Shown in pieces: positions 1-8,684 of a DNA stretch of 64,000 nt (within the stretch, counting starts at the first letter, position 1; the number at the start of each line of letters is the position of its first letter). The DNA lies in NCBI GenBank assembly GCA_947624785.1, contig CANQLV010000009.1, positions 62,001 through 126,000 on the forward strand, read 5' to 3'. The stretch comes from Akkermansia muciniphila (GTDB lineage Bacteria; Verrucomicrobiota; Verrucomicrobiia; Verrucomicrobiales; Akkermansiaceae). The position numbers and the translations under genes are program-made. The notes beneath the pieces were generated by a model that made no database searches, had not been told where the DNA came from, and was given only the letters and a program-made list of their open reading frames with translations.

Positions 1-819
1 CGCACGTGCATCGGCGTCCGGTGGGGCAATGACCGCGCGGACAATGATTCCTTCATTCCCGCGGACCGGCACCTGCGCGCCCACGGCGTGAACGTGCCGG
101 AGATTTACGATTACGAACCGCTCGGCCCCGGCTGCGGAGCCGCGCTGGTGGAAGACCTGGGAGACGCCAATCTGCTGGCCTTCCGGGGAGAATCCTGGCC
201 CTCTCTGCGCCTGCGCTACATCCGGGCCATGGAACAGCTCCATCTGCTTCACTCCTGCCCGTTTCCGGAGGAGTTCCCCCTCCAGCCCTCCTTTGACGAA
301 GCCCTGTACCGCTGGGAGCAGTCCTATTTTGCGGAACACCTGCTGGGCGCCCACCTGGGGCTGGAAACGGAGTCTTTCCTGAACCATCCGGCCCTGGAAG
401 AGCTGGCGCAGTTCCTAGCCTCCCTTCCGGAATGCCCCGTGCACCGGGACAGCCAGTCCCAGAACGTGCACATCCACGCGGGAAAGACCTGGCTGATTGA
501 TTTTCAGGGCATGCGCGGCGGCCGTCCCGAGTACGACCTGGCCTCCCTGGTTTATGACGGCTATGCCCGTCTGGAACCGGAGCAGGCGGAGGAATTGCTC
601 AGGGAGTGGGAAAAGATTACCGGGCAGCCCCTGGATAACCGCATTTTCCGAGCCTGCGCCCTGCAACGGCTCATGCAGATGCTGGGCGCCTACGCCAACA
701 TAGGCCGCAACCAGGGAAAAACCTGGTATCTGGCCCAGATTCCCGCCGGGCTGGAACACCTGCGGAAGCTTCTGCCCGACTCCACGCTTGCAGAACCGCT
801 GGCGGCCATGCTAGCATGA
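1..819 (+). CDS. AmgK-like aminoglycoside-phosphotransferase-fold sugar kinase, 5' end outside window
   Basis: The frame is open from base 1, so the N-terminus lies outside the window; the first internal ATG/GTG candidates (about 88) are probably not the start. The kinase signature is visible: a catalytic loop HRDSQSQN near base 442, then a metal-binding LIDFQG near 496 and a YDLASLVYD segment. This order (HxD...N, then DFQ, then YDLASL) is typical of the APH-fold family that contains AmgK, the anomeric MurNAc/GlcNAc kinase of cell-wall recycling. That substrate is an inference: a mucin degrader would also have uses for a hexosamine kinase. The usual partner MurU, a nucleotidyltransferase, would have to lie upstream and cannot be seen. 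The next gene starts 18 bases downstream on the same strand, so this may be the head of the same transcript. Confidence 0.75.
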   Translation, partial: RTCIGVRWGNDRADNDSFIPADRHLRAHGVNVPEIYDYEPLGPGCGAALVEDLGDANLLAFRGESWPSLRLRYIRAMEQLHLLHSCPFPEEFPLQPSFDEALYRWEQSYFAEHLLGAHLGLETESFLNHPALEELAQFLASLPECPVHRDSQSQNVHIHAGKTWLIDFQGMRGGRPEYDLASLVYDGYARLEPEQAEELLREWEKITGQPLDNRIFRACALQRLMQMLGAYANIGRNQGKTWYLAQIPAGLEHLRKLLPDSTLAEPLAAMLA

Positions 820-837
820 TTTTTCTCCCTGCCCCTG

Positions 838-2307
838 ATGACGCTGACCCCCAGATTCCTGCTTGTGCTGTCCCTGTTCCAGATTTCCCTGGGGCTGGGC
901 TGGATTCTGGGGTACGTGTTTCTTCCGCCCACCATTTTCTGTTATGAGCGGGCGGCGGAACTCTCCCTGGCAGGGAAGTACCGGACCGTGCGCCCGGAAG
1001 GGCTGAATGCGGAAAGCAGCATCGTCCTCCAGCCTTACGATTATTTCAACAAGGGACAGACGGCCCAGCTTCCCGTGGTTTCCCTGCACCGGGAATCCTC
1101 CCTGAACAGCTTTGCAGCCTATCCTCCCAATCCCATGGATTACACGGTGCTGTTCCGCCACCTGTACGAGCAGGGGGCCAGGAATGTTTACGTGATGGCT
1201 CCCATGGCCTGGGAGGAAGAGCCGGACAGCATCGTCAAGGCCGCCGTGGGGTATGAGCTGGACCGCTTCCGCCACAAGGCGCTGGGACGGCAGATGAGCG
1301 AGTCCTCCCGCCGCGCCCCCCTCCCGCCGGACTGGAAAGACCTGGTTATTCCCACCTCCAACATCGTGGGAAAGACGGACCTGTTCCCCCGCGCGGACAG
1401 GCTGGTGGGGGAAGCTCCGCAACTGACTACGGCAGCCCCCTCCCTGGGAACCGTCGTGGAAAACAACGGGCTGTTTTCCCCCTCCCCGGAGAACAGGGTT
1501 TCTCCGCCGCTTTTCATCCGCTGGGGTGAGGAGATCATCCCCACCCTTCCGCTGGCCGCCGCCCTGAACGCGCTGGACCTGAAACCCGGCGACGTCAGGA
1601 TCATTCCGGGCGACACCCTTTTCCTGGGCGGCAAGCGCTCCGTTCCGCTGGACAAATACGGCCGCATTCCCCTGGCGGAACACAGCAGCCCCACCATGCT
1701 GGACACCAAGGAGGTGATCGTCCCCGTCATGTCCGGCCTGCGTCCGCCGGATACCGCCGCCGTCAGAAAACTGCTTTCCTCCGCGGATGCCGTTCTCGTT
1801 TCCGAACCGTCCGCCCTATCCGACACGCCGGACGCGCAAGCCCTCCTGGCGGCGCAAACCATCCGCAGCCTCATGGGGGCGCTGGCTCCGGCCCCTGCCG
1901 TCCTGATTCCGGTAGCCCCCGTCTGGGTGCAGTGGGTCATCGTGCTGGACGTCCTGCTCCTGGCAACCTGGGCCCTGCGTTTCCAGCGCAGGGGGCGCTT
2001 CATCATCTGGGGTTCCTGCATCCTGGCGGTCCCGGTCATCGCGTGGTACCTGTTTTCCGCCCATGACACCTGGTTCCCCGTCATGACGCCCGTGGCGGCG
2101 GTGCTGTGCGTGGTGCTGACGGGCTGCCTGCTCCCCTGGCTTTCCCCACCCTCCCGGGAGGCGGATGAAGAAGAGGAGGAAGACGCCGGCCCCCCACCGC
2201 CGGACGGCAATGGAGCCGGGCACGTGCTCCCCCCGGACAACCTGTACCAGGAACCCAACGAGGTGCCTATCCCCCATCATTCCAAAAGAGAACGACCAGA
2301 CCCATGA
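838..2307 (+). CDS. Membrane protein with a CHASE2-like extracytoplasmic domain
   Basis: The protein has 489 residues. A first membrane segment spans about residues 7-30, a large extracytoplasmic region follows to about 355, and three more segments lie at about 360-380, 386-407 and 411-435. The cytoplasmic tail is very acidic and proline-rich (EEEEED then PPPP). One helix, a sensory domain, then three helices is the layout of CHASE2 sensor proteins. Two local features agree: MDYTVLFRHLYEQGARNVYV, like the 'find the time/place' segment of CHASE2, and a VPLDKYGRIPL motif near residue 265. No kinase, cyclase or phosphatase output domain follows, so it would be a stand-alone sensor or a structural protein. 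Its stop overlaps the next start by 4 bases (ATGA), suggesting translational coupling to the phosphatase and transpeptidase genes. The CHASE2 assignment is pattern-based and unverified. Confidence 0.6.
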   Translation: MTLTPRFLLVLSLFQISLGLGWILGYVFLPPTIFCYERAAELSLAGKYRTVRPEGLNAESSIVLQPYDYFNKGQTAQLPVVSLHRESSLNSFAAYPPNPMDYTVLFRHLYEQGARNVYVMAPMAWEEEPDSIVKAAVGYELDRFRHKALGRQMSESSRRAPLPPDWKDLVIPTSNIVGKTDLFPRADRLVGEAPQLTTAAPSLGTVVENNGLFSPSPENRVSPPLFIRWGEEIIPTLPLAAALNALDLKPGDVRIIPGDTLFLGGKRSVPLDKYGRIPLAEHSSPTMLDTKEVIVPVMSGLRPPDTAAVRKLLSSADAVLVSEPSALSDTPDAQALLAAQTIRSLMGALAPAPAVLIPVAPVWVQWVIVLDVLLLATWALRFQRRGRFIIWGSCILAVPVIAWYLFSAHDTWFPVMTPVAAVLCVVLTGCLLPWLSPPSREADEEEEEDAGPPPPDGNGAGHVLPPDNLYQEPNEVPIPHHSKRERPDP

Positions 2308-2759
2308 CACAGCGCAAACACATCCTTTTCATCTGCACCGGCAACACCTGCCGCAGCCCCATGGCGGAAGGCATTTTCCGTAAGCTCTCCGCGGGCCATC
2401 CTGAATGGCAGGCCGGTTCCGCGGGAACTTCCGCGTGGCGCGGGCAGGAGGCCAGCCCGGAAACGCTCCGTGTCCTCCAGGCGCACGGCGTCAACCTCTC
2501 CTGCCATGAAAGCCGCCCCGTCACGGAAGAACTGATGGAAAACGCCACGGACGTCTATGCCATGACGGAAAGCCACCTGGCCGCCCTGCTTGCCAATTTC
2601 CCCGAGCATGCGGACAAGATCAGGCTGGTCACCTGCTACACGGACAACCGCAGCATTGCGGACCCCATCGGCTGCGGGCAGGCCGCCTACAACAGCGTGG
2701 CGCGGCAGTTGACAGCCGCCATCCAGGCCATCATCGCCCGGATGGAGCAGCAAGCGTGA
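2304..2759 (+). CDS. Low-molecular-weight phosphatase, protein-arginine-phosphatase-like (YwlE type)
   Basis: This 151-residue cytoplasmic protein carries the LMW-PTP P-loop CTGNTCRS at residues 11-18, with Cys11 as nucleophile and Arg17 binding phosphate. The general acid is probably Asp120 in DPIGCG. Classical tyrosine phosphatases have Ile or a similar residue at the fifth P-loop position; here it is Thr15, the residue that gives Bacillus YwlE its preference for phosphoarginine. The specificity is therefore read as arginine phosphatase, but a tyrosine phosphatase acting on polysaccharide export remains possible. No McsB-type arginine kinase is in the window. The gene overlaps its neighbours by 4 bases on both sides, within a compact operon of sensor-like protein, phosphatase and L,D-transpeptidase. 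Confidence 0.8.
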   Translation: MTQRKHILFICTGNTCRSPMAEGIFRKLSAGHPEWQAGSAGTSAWRGQEASPETLRVLQAHGVNLSCHESRPVTEELMENATDVYAMTESHLAALLANFPEHADKIRLVTCYTDNRSIADPIGCGQAAYNSVARQLTAAIQAIIARMEQQA

Positions 2760-3247
2760 CAACTCTTTCCTCCCCCATGGCCGCCCCTTCCATACGCATT
2801 GACCTGTCCCGCCAGGAGCTGGTGCTGGAAGAATCCGGAAGTATCCTGCTCCGGTGCCCCGTTTCCAGCGGAAAAGCGGGTGAGGGCCATGAAGAGGGCT
2901 CCGGAAAAACGCCCACCGGACATTTCCGCGTCTGCCAGAAAATCGGGGACGGAGAGCCGGAGGACACCATTTTCATCTCACGCCTTCCGGCAGGCCGCTA
3001 CCCCGCCGCCATCCCGGAAAGCCTGGATGAACATTCGGACTTTATCCTGACGCGCATCCTGTGGCTGGACGGCCTGGAACCGCACAACGCCAATACGCGG
3101 AGCCGCTACATCTACATCCACGGCACCAATGATACGGACCTGCTGGGCGCCCCGGCCTCCCATGGCTGCATTCGCCTTTCCCCCCGCGACATGCTGGCTC
3201 TTTTTGCCCTGGCGAAAGAGGGGATGGACGTGTTCATCCAGCGCTAA
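2756..3247 (+). CDS. L,D-transpeptidase (YkuD domain)
   Basis: The 163-residue protein is essentially one YkuD domain. The catalytic motif is clear: His122 in IHGTND, then SHGCIRL at residues 135-141 with Cys138 as nucleophile. YkuD enzymes form 3-3 peptidoglycan cross-links or attach proteins to the wall. No signal peptide is seen, which is unusual for an enzyme acting in the periplasm, so export may depend on an unrecognised N-terminus. The start is taken as GTG at 2756, overlapping the previous stop; an ATG at 2777 is an alternative. A substrate-like TPTGHF segment (residues 52-57) fits the family. It is the last gene of the small operon; an AT-rich palindrome follows. Confidence 0.88.
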   Translation: MTTLSSPMAAPSIRIDLSRQELVLEESGSILLRCPVSSGKAGEGHEEGSGKTPTGHFRVCQKIGDGEPEDTIFISRLPAGRYPAAIPESLDEHSDFILTRILWLDGLEPHNANTRSRYIYIHGTNDTDLLGAPASHGCIRLSPRDMLALFALAKEGMDVFIQR

Positions 3248-3253
3248 ACCGTT

Positions 3254-3278
3254 CTTTTTTAGATACAATCTAAAAAAG
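3254..3278. terminator. Perfect 11-bp palindrome between the transpeptidase gene and cydA
   Basis: CTTTTTTAGAT (3254-3264) and its exact reverse complement (3268-3278) are separated by ACA. The stem is AT-rich with T and A runs built into the arms, so it could act as a weak bidirectional terminator. It also lies about 24 bases upstream of the likely cydA -35 box, which would suit an operator. The sequence alone does not separate the two roles. Confidence 0.5.
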
Positions 3279-3301
3279 TTATTCACGGAAAAGGAAAATA
3301 A

Positions 3302-3331
3302 TTGAACAAAGGTCCTCTTGGGATGTATAAA
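3302..3331 (+). promoter_or_regulatory. Probable cydAB promoter
   Basis: TTGAAC (3302-3307) and TATAAA (3326-3331) are spaced by 18 bases. The expected transcription start near 3338 leaves a leader of about 60 bases before the cydA ATG at 3400. This is a sigma-70-like match by eye. Confidence 0.5.
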
Positions 3332-3399
3332 GTATGAAGGTACCGGTATTTGGCTGCCGGCCTCCTGTTCCATAAACATCCACTCATCCCCAAGCAATC

Positions 3400-4779
3400 A
3401 TGGACGATCCGGTCTTATTATCCCGTCTTCAATTCGCCGTTACGATCATGTTCCACTACATCTTCCCGCCGATGACCATCGGCCTGGGGGTGGTTCTGGT
3501 CGCGCTGGAAGGCCTCTGGTTGAAAACGAAGAACGAGCTCTACCACAAGCAGGCCAAATTCTGGACCAAGATATTCGGCATCATCTTCGCCTTGGGCGTG
3601 GCCTCCGGCATCGTGATGGAATTCCAGTTCGGCACCAACTGGGCGGATTATTCCCGCTGTGTGGGCGACATCTTCGGCAGCCCCCTGGCGGCGGAAGGCA
3701 TCTTCGCCTTCTTCCTGGAATCCGGCTTTCTGGCCATCCTGCTCTTCGGCTGGGACAAGGTGGGACCCAAAATGCACTTCTTCTCCTCCTGCATGGTCGC
3801 CCTGGGCGCCCATTTCAGCGCCATCTGGATCATTGTGGCGAACTCCTGGATGCAGACGCCCGCCGGGTACAAGCTGGTGGAGGTGAACGGGAAAATCCAG
3901 GCCCATATCACCAGCTTCTATGACGTGGTCTTCAACCCGTCCACGGTGGACCGCCTGACGCACGCGCTGGCCGGCTGCTGGCTGGCGGGAGCCACGCTCG
4001 TCCTCAGCGTCTCCGCCTGGTACATCCTGAAAAAACGCTTCACCGGAGGGGCTGAAAAAAGCTTCAAGGTGGCCCTGGTCATCGGCCTCATCGGCGTGGT
4101 GGGCATGGGCGTCACGGGGGACTCCAGCGCACGTGAAGTCTCCATCCACCAGCCCGCCAAATTCGCCGCCATGGAAGGCGTGATGGAAACCGGCGCTCCG
4201 CTGGCCCTCCACCTCGTCGGCTGGATGAACCCGTCCACCCATGAAGTGACGGGCATCTCCATCCCGTACTTGCTCACCTTCCTGACCCATCATGACTTGG
4301 ATACGACCATCACCGGCATGAACGACATCCCGCAGGACGAACGTCCCCCCATCCTGCCCGTCTTCTACTCCTTCCACATCATGATCCTGATCGGCTGCGC
4401 CCTGGGCGCCCTGTTCCTGGTGGGCCTGTGGGGCTGGAAAAAGGGATGGCTCTTCCAGAAGCGCTGGCTGCTCTGGTGCTTCGTCTTCTCCGTGCTGGGC
4501 CCGCAAATAGCCAACCAGGTGGGCTGGGCCGTGGCGGAAATGGGACGCCAGCCCTGGATCGTGTACGGCATCCTGAGAACGGAACACGCCGTATCCCCCA
4601 CCCTCACCGCGGCGGAAGCCCTTTCCTCCCTGGGCATGTTCTTCGTCATTTACGCCCTGCTGCTGGCCCTCTTCCTCTATCAGATCACCCATAAAATCCA
4701 CAAGGGTCCGGACCAGGAAGCAAACGAAGACGACGGCACCGGGGAAGGCAAGCTCCAGGTCCCCTTCGTCAAAGACTAA
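3400..4779 (+). CDS. cydA: Cytochrome bd ubiquinol oxidase subunit I
   Basis: CydA binds the haems b558, b595 and d and oxidises quinol while reducing oxygen to water in the inner membrane. The 459-residue protein begins with LSRLQFAVTIMFHYIFPP, whose His is the N-terminal haem ligand region. It also contains the diagnostic VGWAVAEMGRQPW block near residue 375. At 459 residues it is shorter than the roughly 520-residue E. coli protein, consistent with the short-Q-loop class. It carries about nine hydrophobic segments. cydB follows after 21 bases. In an anaerobic gut bacterium this enzyme is expected to scavenge and respire traces of oxygen; A. muciniphila is known to use low oxygen in this way. 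No CydX or CydCD genes are in the window. Confidence 0.97.
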   Translation: MDDPVLLSRLQFAVTIMFHYIFPPMTIGLGVVLVALEGLWLKTKNELYHKQAKFWTKIFGIIFALGVASGIVMEFQFGTNWADYSRCVGDIFGSPLAAEGIFAFFLESGFLAILLFGWDKVGPKMHFFSSCMVALGAHFSAIWIIVANSWMQTPAGYKLVEVNGKIQAHITSFYDVVFNPSTVDRLTHALAGCWLAGATLVLSVSAWYILKKRFTGGAEKSFKVALVIGLIGVVGMGVTGDSSAREVSIHQPAKFAAMEGVMETGAPLALHLVGWMNPSTHEVTGISIPYLLTFLTHHDLDTTITGMNDIPQDERPPILPVFYSFHIMILIGCALGALFLVGLWGWKKGWLFQKRWLLWCFVFSVLGPQIANQVGWAVAEMGRQPWIVYGILRTEHAVSPTLTAAEALSSLGMFFVIYALLLALFLYQITHKIHKGPDQEANEDDGTGEGKLQVPFVKD

Positions 4780-4800
4780 CCTTCATCCCCTCTTAAAACC

Positions 4801-5838
4801 ATGTTGGACAATCTCACTCTTACAGACCTGCAAATCATCTGGTTCATCCTCGTCGGCGTGCTCTTTTCCGGATACGCCATTCTGGACGGCTTTGACCTGG
4901 GCACCGGAGCCCTTCAGCTCTTCATCAGGGGAGATGAAAACAGAAGGCTCACGCTGAACGCCGTGGGCCCTGTATGGGACGGAAACGAAGTCTGGCTCAT
5001 CACGGGCGGCGGCGCCCTCTTCGCCGCCTTCCCGTACGTGTACGCCTCCGTCTTCTCCGGGTTTTACCTGGCCTTCATGCTCCTGCTGCTCACCCTCATC
5101 TTCCGCGCCGTCTCCATCGAATTCAGGAGCAAGCAGCCCATGAAATGGTGGCGCAGGGGGTGGGACACCACCTTCTCCATCAGCAGTCTCCTGGCCGCCC
5201 TTCTCATCGGCGTAGCCATGGGGAACGTCACCAGGGGCATTCCGCTGGACGACCAGGGCAACTTCACCGGAACCTTCCTCAGCCTGCTGAATCCCTATTC
5301 CGTCCTGCTGGGCCTGACGACGGTGGCCCTGTTCGCCATGCACGGCGGCATCTACCTGCTGATGAAAACCCAGGGGAATCTTCAGGAACAGATTAAAAAA
5401 CTGCTTAAGCCCTGCGTCATCATCTTCACCGTCCTGATCATCCTCCACGGAGCGGCCACCCTGCTGTACGTGCCTCACGTAGCGGCGGCCCTGGAACGCT
5501 CCCCCTGGATTTACGGCATCGCGGCCCTGGCGGTCATTTCCATCATGGCCATCTGGATATTCATCCACAGGAACCGCCCGGGCTGGGCCTTCGTCGCCTC
5601 CTGCTCCACCATGGGCTGCATGATGGCCCTCTTCGGGGCGGCCATGTTCCCCAACCTGCTCTATTCCATGCCCAATCCGGAGCACTCCCTGACGCTCGTC
5701 AACGGCTCCTCCACGCGGGAAAGCCTGGTCGTGATGACGTACATCGCCATCCTGGGCGTGCCGCTCGTCCTGGCCTACTCCGCCGCCATTTACTGGGTCT
5801 TCCGCGGGAAAGTGCAGCTCAATGAACACAGCTATTGA
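4801..5838 (+). CDS. cydB: Cytochrome bd ubiquinol oxidase subunit II
   Basis: The 345-residue membrane protein opens with the family signature FSGYAILDGFDLGTGAL, followed by GPVWDGNEVWLITGGGALFAAFP, both characteristic of CydB. It forms the heterodimer with CydA and carries no catalytic haem of its own. Several hydrophobic helices run through the whole length. The start at 4801 is an ATG 21 bases after the cydA stop, so both subunits are presumably on one transcript from the promoter near 3302-3331. The gene ends 65 bases before sucA. A degenerate simple repeat lies in that gap, and no clear terminator was seen. Confidence 0.96.
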   Translation: MLDNLTLTDLQIIWFILVGVLFSGYAILDGFDLGTGALQLFIRGDENRRLTLNAVGPVWDGNEVWLITGGGALFAAFPYVYASVFSGFYLAFMLLLLTLIFRAVSIEFRSKQPMKWWRRGWDTTFSISSLLAALLIGVAMGNVTRGIPLDDQGNFTGTFLSLLNPYSVLLGLTTVALFAMHGGIYLLMKTQGNLQEQIKKLLKPCVIIFTVLIILHGAATLLYVPHVAAALERSPWIYGIAALAVISIMAIWIFIHRNRPGWAFVASCSTMGCMMALFGAAMFPNLLYSMPNPEHSLTLVNGSSTRESLVVMTYIAILGVPLVLAYSAAIYWVFRGKVQLNEHSY

Positions 5839-5850
5839 TGCCCTGCGGGC

Positions 5851-5880
5851 AGAGAATAGTGATTAGTGAACAGAGAACAG
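5851..5880. repeat. Short degenerate GTGATTAGTGA-type repeat
   Basis: The stretch between cydB and sucA contains overlapping near-copies of a GA(A/T)AGTGATTAGTGAACAG theme. A related version lies on the other strand at 12418-12495. It keeps the sucA frame open upstream of the real start, which is why automatic calling may extend sucA too far. Confidence 0.35.
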
Positions 5881-5903
5881 CCCCGTATCACCCCTTCCGC
5901 ATC

Positions 5904-8669
5904 ATGAACGCCTCCATCTTCTCCAGACTCCCGCCTGAGGAAATCACGGCGCTCCATCAATCATGGAAAAACGACCCCCTGTCCGTAGACCCTCTCTGGG
6001 CCGCCTGGTTTGAGGGCTATGAACTGGGGAGCGGCGGCGCTCCGCAGGAAAAAGGAAACGCGGGGAATAACACGGACGCCTCCCCCTACACCGTTCCGCC
6101 GGAAAGCGCGGAATGCCGCGGACGCGTCAACCAGCTCATCCGGGCCTACCGGGTCATGGGCCACCAGTGCGCGCGCTTCAATCCGCTGGCGTCTCCGGAC
6201 AAAACATGCACCCCGGTCAATCTGGAGGAAATGGGCTTCCGGACGGAGGACCTGGACCAGCCCGCCAACATCGGCACCTTCATGGACGGCGGCACGTTCA
6301 CCCTCCGTGAAATCATCAGCCACCTGCAAAAAATCTATTGCGGGCCCATCGGGTTTGAATACCACCACATAGACAATCTGGAAATCCGCTCCTGGATTGA
6401 AGAAAAGATCAAGCTCCGGGCAAACGGCGTGGACTACGGCCCGGAGGTCCGGCGGGACGCCTTCTTCCATCTCTGCAAGGCGGAACTGTTCGAGGAATTC
6501 CTGGGCAAGCGCTTCATCGGGGAAAAACGCTTCTCCCTGGAAGGGGGGGAGGGCGCCATCGTCCTGCTGGACGCCATTGTCAGGCGCTGCCCCGCCGCCG
6601 GCGTCTCCCACATTGAAATGGGCATGGCCCACCGAGGGAGGCTGAACGTGCTCGCCAACATCCTTCACAAGCCGCTGAAAACCATCTTCCGCGAATTCAC
6701 GCCGGACTACCTGCCGGAATCACCCATCGGCAGGAGCGACGTCAAATACCACCTCGGCTACGCCACCACGCGCCATGTGGACGGGCACGACCTCCACGTC
6801 CGCCTCTCCTCCAACCCCAGCCATCTGGAAGCCGTCTATCCCGTGGTGGAAGGCAGGGCCAGGGCCATGCAGCACAATCTGGAAGACGCGGAACGCAGGC
6901 ATGTGCTGCCGCTCGTCCTGCACGGAGACGCCGCCTTTGCGGGTCAGGGGCTCGTGGCGGAAGTGCTCAATCTTTCCCTGCTGAAAGGCTACCGCACGGG
7001 AGGCACCATTCATCTCATCATCAACAACCAGATCGGCTTCACCACCGGACCGGACGAGGCCCGTTCCTCCCGCTACGCCACGGACGTGGCGCAGATGCTC
7101 CAGTCCCCCATCCTGCACATTAACGGGGAAAGCCCGGAAGACCTGGTGTGGGCGGCGGAATTCGCGCTCCAGTTCCGCCAGAAGTTCGGGCGGGACATCA
7201 TTCTGGACATGTACTGCTACCGCCGCCTGGGCCACAATGAAACGGACCAGGCCGCCTTCACCGCGCCCATGCAGACCAAGAGGATTGAGGCGCGCCCCAC
7301 CGCCGCCGCCCTGTACGGAATGGCGCTCAGGGAGCACGGGGAATTGACGGAACAGCAGGAGCAGGACATCCGGAAAGACCTTTGGGAGGGCATGGAACAG
7401 GCCTACCTGCAAATGAAGGAAAACCCCGCGGACTACATCCTGCCCGCCACCGCGCAGGATGCGGATGAAACGCCCATACCGCGCACCAGCGTGCGGACGG
7501 GAATCAGCCCGGAGCTGTTCCGGCGCATCGGAGCTATCCTTACAGAACTGCCGGACGGCTTCACCCCGCATCCCACACTGGAAAAACGCTTCCTCTCACG
7601 CCGCCGGGAAGCCTTCCGGGAAAGCGGCCTGCTGGACTGGGCCATGGCGGAATCCCTGGCATGGGGAAGCCTGCTCGCGGAAAACCACACCGTGCGCCTG
7701 TCCGGCCAGGACTGCCAGCGCGGCACCTTCTCCCAGCGGCACGCCGTCCTGCATGACTTCAATGACGGCTCCCTGTACACGCCTCTGGAAAAACTGAACC
7801 ACGGCACCACCGCGTTCCGCATCTACAACTCCTCCCTGTCGGAAGCCTCCGTGCTGGGCTTTGAATACGGCTACGCGCTGGAAAGCCCGGACGCGCTGGT
7901 CATGTGGGAGGCCCAGTTCGGGGACTTCGCCAACGGAGCACAAGTCATCGTGGACCAGTTCATTGCGGCCGCGGAGGCCAAATGGCACCAGAAAAACCGC
8001 ATTGTGCTGCTGCTGCCCCACGGCTATGAAGGGGCGGGCTCGGAACACTCCAGCGCCCGCATGGAACGCTATCTCCAGCTCTGCGCGGACGACAACATGC
8101 AGGTTATCAACCCCACCACCCCGGCCCAATACTTCCACGCCCTGCGCCGCCAGGTGCACCAGAACGTGCACAAGCCCCTGATCGTCTTCACGCCCAAAAG
8201 CCTGCTCTCCCGCCCGGAGGCCGTCTCCCCCCACCGGGAATTCCTGGCCCCCTCCCGCTTCCACGAAGTACTGCCGGACCCGGACGCTCCCGCGCCGGAC
8301 CAGGTGACGCGCGCCGTCTTCTGCACCGGAAAGGTTTATTACGATCTGGCCGCCTACCGGAAGGAACGGAACATTTCAGACACAATCATTATCCGCCTGG
8401 AACAAATCTATCCGCTGGCCCAGGAACAGCTCACCTACCTGCTGGCCCCCTACCAGAAGGTGCGTGACTTCGTCTGGTGCCAGGAGGAACCCTCCAACAT
8501 GGGGGCCTGGGGCCACCTGCGGAACAGGCTGGGGCGCCTCTTCGCCACTTCCTTCCGCTACGCGGGGCGGCCCCCCATGGCCTGCCCTGCGGAGGGAGCC
8601 AAGGCCCTGCACGCCGCCGCGCAAAAAAGACTCATCGCCACCGCCTTCGGACCGCGGGCGCAATCCTGA
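5904..8669 (+). CDS. sucA: 2-oxoglutarate dehydrogenase E1 component
   Basis: This thiamine-diphosphate enzyme decarboxylates 2-oxoglutarate and passes the succinyl group to lipoyl-E2 in the TCA cycle. The 921-residue length fits E1o. The N-terminal arm (SRLPPEEITALHQSWKNDP, then SVDPLWAAWFEG) is the conserved segment specific to E1o. GMAHRGRLNVLANI, GDAAFAGQG and NNQIGFTT mark the cofactor site. The ATG at 5904 was chosen because the E1o arm begins there; a frame open from 5835 runs through repeat-like sequence. sucB follows after 15 bases. The E1o/E2o pair means an oxidative 2-oxoglutarate branch is encoded, in an organism often considered strictly fermentative. Confidence 0.96.
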   Translation: MNASIFSRLPPEEITALHQSWKNDPLSVDPLWAAWFEGYELGSGGAPQEKGNAGNNTDASPYTVPPESAECRGRVNQLIRAYRVMGHQCARFNPLASPDKTCTPVNLEEMGFRTEDLDQPANIGTFMDGGTFTLREIISHLQKIYCGPIGFEYHHIDNLEIRSWIEEKIKLRANGVDYGPEVRRDAFFHLCKAELFEEFLGKRFIGEKRFSLEGGEGAIVLLDAIVRRCPAAGVSHIEMGMAHRGRLNVLANILHKPLKTIFREFTPDYLPESPIGRSDVKYHLGYATTRHVDGHDLHVRLSSNPSHLEAVYPVVEGRARAMQHNLEDAERRHVLPLVLHGDAAFAGQGLVAEVLNLSLLKGYRTGGTIHLIINNQIGFTTGPDEARSSRYATDVAQMLQSPILHINGESPEDLVWAAEFALQFRQKFGRDIILDMYCYRRLGHNETDQAAFTAPMQTKRIEARPTAAALYGMALREHGELTEQQEQDIRKDLWEGMEQAYLQMKENPADYILPATAQDADETPIPRTSVRTGISPELFRRIGAILTELPDGFTPHPTLEKRFLSRRREAFRESGLLDWAMAESLAWGSLLAENHTVRLSGQDCQRGTFSQRHAVLHDFNDGSLYTPLEKLNHGTTAFRIYNSSLSEASVLGFEYGYALESPDALVMWEAQFGDFANGAQVIVDQFIAAAEAKWHQKNRIVLLLPHGYEGAGSEHSSARMERYLQLCADDNMQVINPTTPAQYFHALRRQVHQNVHKPLIVFTPKSLLSRPEAVSPHREFLAPSRFHEVLPDPDAPAPDQVTRAVFCTGKVYYDLAAYRKERNISDTIIIRLEQIYPLAQEQLTYLLAPYQKVRDFVWCQEEPSNMGAWGHLRNRLGRLFATSFRYAGRPPMACPAEGAKALHAAAQKRLIATAFGPRAQS

Positions 8670-8684
8670 ACCCATCTTCCTCCC

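Noticed and set aside
5835..5903. Longer N-terminus for sucA
   Set aside because: The extension translates simple repeat sequence; the family N-terminus begins at the ATG at 5904.
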